Of a stretch of DNA of 41,215 nucleotides, positions 26,201 to 31,835 are shown one piece after another; position 1 is the stretch's first letter, and every line of letters begins with the position of its first letter. The translations under genes were made by a program, and so were the position numbers. The notes beneath the pieces are model-generated. The model saw nothing but the letters and a program-made list of their open reading frames with translations. It searched no databases and was not told the DNA's origin. Origin of the DNA: Bacillota bacterium (GTDB lineage: Bacteria > Bacillota > Clostridia > Lachnospirales > Lachnospiraceae); assembly GCA_023418475.1 (NCBI GenBank), contig JAEZZO010000074.1, positions 1-41,215 on the forward strand, written 5' to 3'.

Positions 26201-26818
26201 GACCAGTTAATTGACAGGGAGCTTTTCCCCATTATGAAGAGAGAGCTATTCTATGAAGAAAATGATGTGTGTCTTTTGGCATGGCTTAAACATCATGCCA
26301 CGCAGCATTCTTTGTCGGACAATGAAATTGTATTTGCAGAATACAATATTATGAGGTTGGTACGGAAAGGAATTATCTTGCCGTTTTATTTTGAATATAA
26401 GGATATTTTAAACTTACCGGATCAGATTTTAGACAAGCTGTTTATCTATTATCATGCAGATCCCCGTAAGCATATTTATATTCATTACCGCCTGACTAAG
26501 AATGCCAACCAGGATTATATTACTGAGCGGCTGCCTAATATTTTTATGGGAATTCATGGGACAGAGTTTGTATTGTTTTATCATGAAGGATTACAGTATT
26601 ATATTACCGAGGAGATGGATGAGGATACGAGTATTACGGAGAGCTATAATATTCACTATGATTGCGAGATATTAAAAGAGGATGAGGCGAATTACAGTTC
26701 TATTAATCTGATGCTTATGGCGATGGAAATGCAGGATGATACAACTTTACTCGGACTTATGGAGGATTATGCCAGGAGAGAATATATGATAGAAGCATGT
26801 TACCGTCAGCTCGATTGA
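23273..26818 (+). CDS. Giant cytoplasmic protein, DUF5717-like
   Basis: I recognise this 1181-aa protein only as resembling the large DUF5717 proteins of Lachnospiraceae; its function is unknown. It has no signal peptide or TM helix. Two beta-sandwich-like segments (about 15-115 and 195-290), each with a FTIS or VVLTRSQWGYSEIRV strand pattern, are followed by a long helical region (about 320-690) with TPR-like pairs, an isolated beta segment (about 705-745, VDIYSGNAVVFFADAYGNRY), more helical repeats and a C-terminal domain (about 1080-1181, GTEFVLFYHEGLQYYITEE). Such a layout suggests a scaffold. TGAGGTGA precedes the ATG. It is first in a same-strand set of four genes. Its size alone makes it a major cost to the cell, so a real role is likely. 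Confidence 0.82.
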   Translation: MKEKIERFSRGEFEYELPYVCLSEEEIKLSAEAGKTYEGTFTISNSVGRTMQGCVYSSNRLMQITNSEFQGELNTITYRFDAQTLRVCSETKGEFYIISDCREVSLPFTVITEAPYCVSSLGKIKDLFQFTNLAKTDWSEAKRVFKSEEFQRVFLDSEEQYKVIYQNLINKTSTSQALEEFLIAVHKKTAVRLEVDKTWIEYGVLNEVITDKVVLTRSQWGYSEIRVSTDAPFLKLEQKLLWADRFEGNVQPISYTVDPKLLRCGNNFGHIWIKTAHQTITVAILCKYKRAERKLDISRQKQKNEYTLADTYLSLRLKRINYAEYLEETGVVIEKLPGPEISYSRDLMKTHLAVIAGKNTLAEEFLSDFAKEEVILRKRSVPEYCAYLYLNALYRKDDAVILNAADTLRAYYTNGYHDWRILWFLLYTDKLYERNKKKKLEDIREQFELGCRSPILYYEAICIVNEEPYFINELSDFEIQVFNYGIKNWILSREAANQYTYLAGKKKVFHPLIFRGLMKLYDEFDQVEILSAICSLLIKGMKKSEKYHEWYRLGAEAQLHITGLYEYYMYSIGDNLLNKVAQPVLLYFIYNSNLSDSKKAFLYASVVKNKDINEAVYRSYYKKMEVFTLKMLEEHSINRDLAILYHEFLSKIISVPEESRYLPYILYRNELVCSNPNMVSVIVLHKEYNTEECVPLKQGKAQVDIYSGNAVVFFADAYGNRYNSSVEYTLTPFMNTEEYEKYCIEYSSHPMLLLHLFDRYQSYRILSSDSIELRKKIFTMDGLSKEYRALSCQALIDYYYENYDDELLDHYLDQLELSYVRQNERPKYTELMMIRGLYQKALKAIEKYGMEGIPVSRVVKLCSGFMKLTVTDVIPVNLVSLCYYAFSQDKYDEAVLRCLISSFSGSTREMFRIWQAAMEFELPSHDLEERLLMQILFAGSYIEDSYTVFFSYYKEVSNHILVKAFLSYYAYRYLVHDQLIDRELFPIMKRELFYEENDVCLLAWLKHHATQHSLSDNEIVFAEYNIMRLVRKGIILPFYFEYKDILNLPDQILDKLFIYYHADPRKHIYIHYRLTKNANQDYITERLPNIFMGIHGTEFVLFYHEGLQYYITEEMDEDTSITESYNIHYDCEILKEDEANYSSINLMLMAMEMQDDTTLLGLMEDYARREYMIEACYRQLD

Positions 26819-26857
26819 TATATGGCAGCTTAAATGGTGAAACGGAGGGTAAGGGAT

Positions 26858-28315
26858 ATGGAGTCACCTAAAAAAGTAATAGTTGGATGTGATCTGTGCG
26901 ATGATTTTACACAGCTATGCTGTTATAGTCATAGAGCAGCCGAACCGGTTATGATCGGACTACGGGAAGAGGAGGAAAGCCGGATACCGACTGTTTTAGC
27001 ATATAACAAAGATACAAAGAAATGGTTGTTTGGAGAAGATGCATTAACCTGTGCAGCAGCTAAAACTGGAGTTTTGGTGGATCATTTAGTAGAAAAGCTG
27101 CAGAACGGGGAGGAAGTGGAATTAGAAGGAGTGAAGTATTCGCCAATAGCGTTGCTAACAGAATATCTACGAAAAACAATGGCACTGGTGAAAAGCTATT
27201 TTCCCTCGGAACCAATTACGAAGCTGGTGGTGACGGTTGCTGATAATGAGCCTGCTTTATACGATAAAATATACGAGGTATTATTAGCTCTTGGTTTGGG
27301 AAGAGACAGGGTATGGATAAGTAGCCATTCGGACTGTTATTTATATTATGCTCTAAGCCAGGAAAAATCGCTTTGGCAAAATGATATCGGATTGTTTGAT
27401 TTTAGTGAAAAAGGTTTGATTTTTTATCAGATCCGTATTTCACGAAGAACAAAACCCATCATAGCAAAGTTATTCAGGACAGATTATAGTAATACGCTTA
27501 ATTTTACGATAAGAAATAAATACTATGATGAACTTAGCAAGAGAACGGCTTGCGATGGAAAATTGCAGGAAGATATGCTGCAAAGCAGCAGTAACTATTT
27601 TAAGAGTATGATTGGAATAAGCAAGTCAGACAGTAAAACGGCTGGCGCCGCAATGCGAAAGACAGATTCTGCTAAAGCGGCTGCCGGTAAGATATCAGCC
27701 GGTAATATGACAAATTCAGTGGATTTAAATCCGGCTTATATCTTCGAAAATATTGCAAATACTGCTTTGTACAAACAAATTGTAACAACCATATACATTA
27801 CAGGCAGTGGTTTTGAAGGTGGGTGGGCTGAGGATGCAATTAAAAGCCTGTGCGTGGGAAGAAGAGTATTCTTTGGACAAAACCTATATGCGAAAGGTGC
27901 CTGCTATGCTGCCAGGGAGCTTTCCGGAGAGAGCAGCCTTCATGATGTCATGCTGTTAGGAGAAGATAGGGTCTCAACCTCTGTAATGATGCAGGTATAT
28001 TGCGATGCTGCACTTAAGGATTTGGCAGTTATTGAGGCAGATGAACGCTGGTATGAAGTAGATAAAAATATCGAGGTAATAGCAGAGAATGGTGCTCAAC
28101 TCAACCTGATTTTGAAAAATGCTATGACCAGAGATATCATTCAAAGGTCAGTATTATTTGAAAAGCTTCCGGAGCGACCGGATCGTATGACAAGACTGCG
28201 GCTTCAATTTACCTGTACGGAGCAGTCGGTGGTTATGGTAAATGTGATGGATCTAGGCTTTGGAGACATTTATCCGGGAATAGGACAGCTAGAAGAATTT
28301 ATGATAGAGCTATAA
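26858..28315 (+). CDS. Hsp70/actin-fold ATPase-like protein, DUF5716-like
   Basis: The 485-aa protein shows the order of an Hsp70-type nucleotide-binding domain: phosphate-1-like VIVGCDLCDDFTQ (7-19), RIPTVLAYN (42-50, compare the Hsp70 N-terminal strand), KLVVTVADNEP (122-132), phosphate-2-like DIGLFDFSEKG (176-186) and adenosine-type YITGSGFEGGWAEDAI (313-328). A Ser/Lys/Ala-rich insert (about 254-285) interrupts it. The last 120 residues look beta-rich, like a substrate-binding part. The typical DxGxGT motifs are changed, so ATP hydrolysis is uncertain. GGAGGG eight bases upstream supports the ATG at 26858. It lies 39 bases after the giant gene. DUF5716 is my recollection of the family name. 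Confidence 0.8.
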   Translation: MESPKKVIVGCDLCDDFTQLCCYSHRAAEPVMIGLREEEESRIPTVLAYNKDTKKWLFGEDALTCAAAKTGVLVDHLVEKLQNGEEVELEGVKYSPIALLTEYLRKTMALVKSYFPSEPITKLVVTVADNEPALYDKIYEVLLALGLGRDRVWISSHSDCYLYYALSQEKSLWQNDIGLFDFSEKGLIFYQIRISRRTKPIIAKLFRTDYSNTLNFTIRNKYYDELSKRTACDGKLQEDMLQSSSNYFKSMIGISKSDSKTAGAAMRKTDSAKAAAGKISAGNMTNSVDLNPAYIFENIANTALYKQIVTTIYITGSGFEGGWAEDAIKSLCVGRRVFFGQNLYAKGACYAARELSGESSLHDVMLLGEDRVSTSVMMQVYCDAALKDLAVIEADERWYEVDKNIEVIAENGAQLNLILKNAMTRDIIQRSVLFEKLPERPDRMTRLRLQFTCTEQSVVMVNVMDLGFGDIYPGIGQLEEFMIEL

Positions 28316-28376
28316 AGAACTGAGACCAAATGTGCAAAAAAAGTCAGCTTTGCTGCGCAGGAAGGAGAGGTAAACT

Positions 28377-29207
28377 ATGGGTAAACTTATATTGTGCAGT
28401 GGAATGAGAACAGATAGACCATATGTTTTCTCAGCAACAGGAACACGGATCTATTCGATGGAAGAGCTATGCTTCTATCTTTGCCAGCATGTATATATGC
28501 TGGAAGAAGATTTATTCTGTGATTCTCTGTTTGATTTTATCGATATGGAGCTAAAGCTGCCGGAACGCGCTGACAAGCTGAGACATCTTAAAAAACAGAA
28601 CGCTGATATTAAAACCATTGTGACTGTTATTTTATGCAGCACTGATTATTATACAGAGTATGAAATCAAGAATGTTCTAAAAATACTGGATGAAGTGATC
28701 GGTATGCCGATGATTAAAAGGAATTGTGTTAGAGCAGCAAGTTATTTAAGAGATGGTCAATATTCTACGGCGGCAGTAGAATATATGAAAATCATTAATT
28801 CAAAAGATGCAGTGCAGCTGACTCCGGAGGAATACGGCGATTTATATCATAATCTGGCTGTTGCGAGGGTACATATCACTGGACTTAAGGAAGCATCGAA
28901 GCTTTTTTGTCAGGCGTATGAACGCAATCAACGAGAAGAAAGTCTGAGACAATATCTGTATACTCTATGGATGTGCAGTAATGAAAAAGCCTATGCTGAC
29001 AAAGCGGAAGAATATCAGATTGGTGCCGAGCTGGATTATCAGATCAGAGAGTTCATGGAAAAAACGCAAGGAGAAGCGGCAGAATCAGAAAATGTACGGC
29101 AGGTGAAGCAGCTGAGTGAGCGGAAGGCACAGGGTAAGATGAGTGAATTTTATCATGAGAGTGGTGCGATAATAGAAATTTGGAAAGACAAGGTAAGGCA
29201 AAGCTAG
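28377..29207 (+). CDS. Helical-repeat (TPR-like) protein of the operon
   Basis: This 276-aa soluble protein has no recognised family. After a short N-terminal stretch (KLILCSGMRTDRPYVF) it is helical. The part at about 132-215 has TPR-like helix pairs (RAASYLRDGQYSTAAVEYMK, then YHNLAVARVHITGLKEASKL), with the alternating small and aromatic residues of TPRs. The charged C-terminus (about 225-276) may be a coiled coil. AAGGAGAGG lies before the ATG, 61 bases after the Hsp70-like gene. An adaptor role between the giant protein, the ATPase-like protein and the membrane protein is an inference from context. Confidence 0.75.
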   Translation: MGKLILCSGMRTDRPYVFSATGTRIYSMEELCFYLCQHVYMLEEDLFCDSLFDFIDMELKLPERADKLRHLKKQNADIKTIVTVILCSTDYYTEYEIKNVLKILDEVIGMPMIKRNCVRAASYLRDGQYSTAAVEYMKIINSKDAVQLTPEEYGDLYHNLAVARVHITGLKEASKLFCQAYERNQREESLRQYLYTLWMCSNEKAYADKAEEYQIGAELDYQIREFMEKTQGEAAESENVRQVKQLSERKAQGKMSEFYHESGAIIEIWKDKVRQS

Positions 29208-29290
29208 GACAAAGATAATACAAGGCATAAACAAGGCAAAGATAAGGCAGAGATCAAAGCTAGGACAAAGAAGATCAAGGCTAGGATTAG
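29203..29290 (+). repeat. Purine-rich degenerate repeat between operon genes
   Basis: Short units such as GCTAGGACAAAG (29203 and 29262) and AAGGCAAAGATAAGGC recur in a stretch almost free of pyrimidine runs, just after the stop of the helical-repeat gene. It probably arose by slippage, and it lengthens the untranslated gap before the next gene. Confidence 0.5.
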
Positions 29291-29406
29291 TTATGTCAAT
29301 ATGGAAAGAAAATAAAGTGAAAAGATTTAAAACGAAACATAAATCAAAGTCTGAATATAAACCAGGAAGACAGAGGTATATTTTTCTACGATGAAAGGCA
29401 TATAAT

Positions 29407-30594
29407 ATGGGACTATGGAAGCTGTTTTCCAGAAAACAGAAAAGAGATACAGGGGATGATCAAGCAGTACAGGTATCAGCAGACAGGAAAAAAGAAATAA
29501 AATTCAAGCGGCCTGCCAGGTTGAATACACAGGAAGAACAGATAGGTTATATTAAGGAAAATTGTGAAATAATAGCAGATAATTACCGTCAGAAGGAAGA
29601 AGCAAAAGCAGAATATCAGGCTGTAACCTCTTATCTTACCGATATGCAGATGATCGAGTTGATCCCTTCGCAAGAAAGAGGAACACTAGAAGAGGCGGCA
29701 ACTAGTATTATCAATCTATCTAAGGAACGCGGGAAGCTTCAGAAGAAAAGCAGCTTGTTGCCAGATAAGCAGTACCATCTCTTTGAGCAATGTGAGCAGC
29801 AGCTGCCAAAAGAAATGAAAACCATAAGGGAAAGTGAAGAGTATCAGTCTGCCATTGAACAGGACCTAAACCATCTGGAGAAGGCGCGGAAGAAGCTTAA
29901 TCATGAGCAAGAGGATATTATTGGAAAACAATCGTTTTTAAAGGGAATAGCAATTACAATCAGTGCCGTGGTTATTGTGCTGTTTGCTTTATTTATGTGG
30001 TTGTCAGACAGTTCGGATGCAGACTATACGCTGCCTTTTATTCTGACGGTTGTGATGGCAATGTGTTTTGTTTATTATATTGTGATGGAATCCAGAAGAA
30101 ATGTCGCAGATATTAATCTTGTTCAAGCAAAACTGAAACGTCAGGTTTTACTGGTTAATAAGGTTAAAATCAAAGCGGTAAATAATTTAAATTATCTTGA
30201 ATATAGTTATAATAAATATATGGTGGATAATTTTGAACAGCTGAGTCTGTTATGGGCTGAATATATAAAAATAAAGGAAGAAGAAAAGAAATATCAAAAA
30301 AATACAGATGCACTGGATTTTTATAATACACAGCTAATCAATGAGCTACGAAAATACGGTGTTTCGGATGCTGAAATATGGATCTATCAGCCAACTGCTA
30401 TACTAGATAACAAGGAAATGGTAGAAGTGCGCCATAGATTAAATGTACGCAGACAGAAGCTTCGGGATCGCATTGAAAGTAACCAGAAGCAGCGGGAGGA
30501 AGCGTTAAAGGAGATTGACAATACAATAAAAAATTATCCTGATTGTAGAGGAGAAGCAGAAAAGCTGTTATGGAGATACCGGATAGAGCTTTAA
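29407..30594 (+). CDS. Coiled-coil membrane protein with two TM helices
   Basis: I do not recognise the family of this 395-aa protein. A basic N-terminus (GLWKLFSRKQKRD) is followed by a helical, Glu/Lys/Gln-rich coiled coil (about 40-170), two TM helices (about 176-197 and 206-227) joined by a short loop (SDSSDADYT), and a second coiled-coil region (about 235-395). Both long arms should be in the cytoplasm. This makes it a likely membrane anchor for the soluble proteins of the operon. It starts with ATG after GAAAGGC, 199 bases after the previous gene. Confidence 0.78.
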   Translation: MGLWKLFSRKQKRDTGDDQAVQVSADRKKEIKFKRPARLNTQEEQIGYIKENCEIIADNYRQKEEAKAEYQAVTSYLTDMQMIELIPSQERGTLEEAATSIINLSKERGKLQKKSSLLPDKQYHLFEQCEQQLPKEMKTIRESEEYQSAIEQDLNHLEKARKKLNHEQEDIIGKQSFLKGIAITISAVVIVLFALFMWLSDSSDADYTLPFILTVVMAMCFVYYIVMESRRNVADINLVQAKLKRQVLLVNKVKIKAVNNLNYLEYSYNKYMVDNFEQLSLLWAEYIKIKEEEKKYQKNTDALDFYNTQLINELRKYGVSDAEIWIYQPTAILDNKEMVEVRHRLNVRRQKLRDRIESNQKQREEALKEIDNTIKNYPDCRGEAEKLLWRYRIEL

Positions 30595-30699
30595 TACTCT
30601 TTTATCGGAAGTACTTATCGGATAAACAGCTCGGAATTTGACTAGCCTTTGAACTGTAACTGGATTAGTAATAGAGCACAAATATCTGTATATCAAAGA

Positions 30700-30729
30700 T
30701 TGACAGATGTCTTTATAAGTGATTATGAT
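30700..30729 (+). promoter_or_regulatory. Promoter of the first T-box leader
   Basis: A perfect TTGACA (30700-30705) and TATGAT (30724-30729) are 18 bp apart, placing the start near the base of the T-box Stem I. Confidence 0.65.
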
Positions 30730-30749
30730 ATATATCACAATTTATATTG

Positions 30750-31010
30750 GATAGAAAAGCAATGAAAAGAAGAGTAGGCAGCTTTGAATTTTACAGAGAG
30801 CCTTGTACGCTGAGAAGAGGTAATGAATAGGATGCTGAACATGGTCTTAGAGCTGCGTACCGAAGAAGTATTTCTTTTAGGCTACGACGGGATCGCCCGT
30901 GACAGCGATAGAGTATCGGTGGATCACTTCCTGCCCGTACTTGACAAGGCCTGTATCGTGAGATATGGGTGAATTTGGGGTGGTAACACGAAGCTTTGCT
31001 CTCGGACCCG
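30750..31010 (+). promoter_or_regulatory. T-box riboswitch without an obvious terminator
   Basis: T-box leaders bind an uncharged tRNA to switch on genes. The Stem I AGTA of the loop-E motif (30773-30776) and the GAA on the other side (30862-30864) are present, as are AGAGAG (30795-30800), GCTGAGAAGAGG, GGATGCTGAACATGG, the GCCCGTGACAGCGATAGAG Stem II/III region and the T-box GGGTGGTAACACG (30978-30990). The specifier triplet after GAA is unclear (AAG, or TAT if the second GAA is used). The antiterminator strand GCTCTCGGACCC has no complementary downstream arm and no T run, so the terminator seems lost or replaced. The next gene is a small membrane protein, not an amino-acid gene. Confidence 0.82.
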
Positions 31011-31142
31011 AAAATTAGCGCACCTGATGTTTTTGTTATTATTGATTGGGATGATCCTGCGCAGGATACGAAGTGTTATTTACAAGTACTTTCCGTTTAT
31101 AGCAATGAGTGTGCTGATTTTGAAGAAAGGAGGGACTGTTTT

Positions 31143-31436
31143 ATGCAAGAAAAGAAATTTTTAGAAAAATACTGTAAAGAGCTGATTATTCTTCTTCTGA
31201 TCGTTGTGTTTTATACCATTGGAATACTCCTTTTCTTATTTGGTATTCAAAGCGGAACCGGAATTGCTATAAAACTGGCAAAACCTGCCGGAGAAATTGC
31301 CTGGACTACCAGTGAAACGCAAATGCTTCTGACAACGGGTGGGATTTGTATGCTCGGTGGAGTATGGATTATCACATCCCATGTATTGATTTTAATTTTG
31401 GCAGCTAAGACACTATTTTCAAAGAAAAATATATAA
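31143..31436 (+). CDS. Small two-TM membrane protein behind a T-box
   Basis: The 97-aa protein has two TM helices (about 12-34 and 66-90) with a loop of about 30 residues (GIAIKLAKPAGEIAWTTSE) and a basic C-terminal tail. I do not recognise it. AAAGGAGGG eight bases upstream makes the ATG at 31143 the clear start, rather than upstream in-frame starts. The T-box about 130 bases upstream suggests control by an amino acid, so a role in uptake or an accessory role to a transporter would be possible, but nothing in the sequence shows it. Confidence 0.72.
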   Translation: MQEKKFLEKYCKELIILLLIVVFYTIGILLFLFGIQSGTGIAIKLAKPAGEIAWTTSETQMLLTTGGICMLGGVWIITSHVLILILAAKTLFSKKNI

Positions 31437-31481
31437 TATGATTTCATGAAGATAAAAGTGTTTTTTCTATAGAAAAAATAC

Positions 31482-31510
31482 TTGACAGAAATGAAATCTT
31501 TGAATACTAT
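31482..31510 (+). promoter_or_regulatory. Promoter of the valS leader
   Basis: A perfect TTGACA (31482-31487) and TACTAT (31505-31510) are 17 bp apart. A T6/A6 palindrome (TTTTTTCTATAGAAAAAA, 31461-31478) just upstream may end the transcript of the small membrane gene. Confidence 0.75.
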
Positions 31511-31559
31511 TGAATTCAGTGAGAAATATATCTTAATAATTTTTATCTTGTAAAATGTA

Positions 31560-31795
31560 TTGATGAAGAGGAGTAGATAAGGGCAGCTTATCAGAGAAAA
31601 CCACTCACCGGCTGAAAGGTGGTTTAAGGCAAGCTTATCGAAGGTAGCTTCGGAGCAGTATTTCTGAAACTGTAAGCGTGTAGGAAATACCGGGCAGTCC
31701 CGTTATAGGCATAAAGTCGGCATATGTTAAGTTGCCGTAAAAAAAGGTGGTACCACGGTTCTTCGTCCTTTGTGACGAAGAGCCTTTTTTGTTTT
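31560..31795 (+). promoter_or_regulatory. T-box riboswitch controlling valS (Val specifier GUA)
   Basis: Stem I has AGTA (31572-31575) before GATAAG, pairing with CTTATC, followed by GAAG (31640-31643) and then GTA (31644-31646), a valine codon, in the specifier place. The Stem II/III region has CCCGTTATAGG. The T-box proper is AGGTGGTACCACGG (31745-31758), directly followed by an intrinsic terminator. Binding of uncharged tRNA-Val to GUA and to the T-box bulge should stop terminator formation and raise valS expression. Confidence 0.95.
31757..31790 (+). terminator. Regulated terminator of the valS T-box
   Basis: GGTTCTTCGTC (31757-31767) pairs with GACGAAGAGCC (31774-31784) with one G-U pair, followed by six T. 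Its 5' arm overlaps the end of the T-box sequence, as required for antitermination. Confidence 0.92.
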
Positions 31796-31835
31796 TAAAA
31801 TGTATTTGTATTAGAATATCGAAAGGATGGTTACA

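Noticed and set aside
30996..31142. Upstream extension of the small membrane protein gene
   Set aside because: It begins within the T-box antiterminator region. The AAAGGAGGG site points to the ATG at 31143, and the upstream residues have no membrane or domain character.
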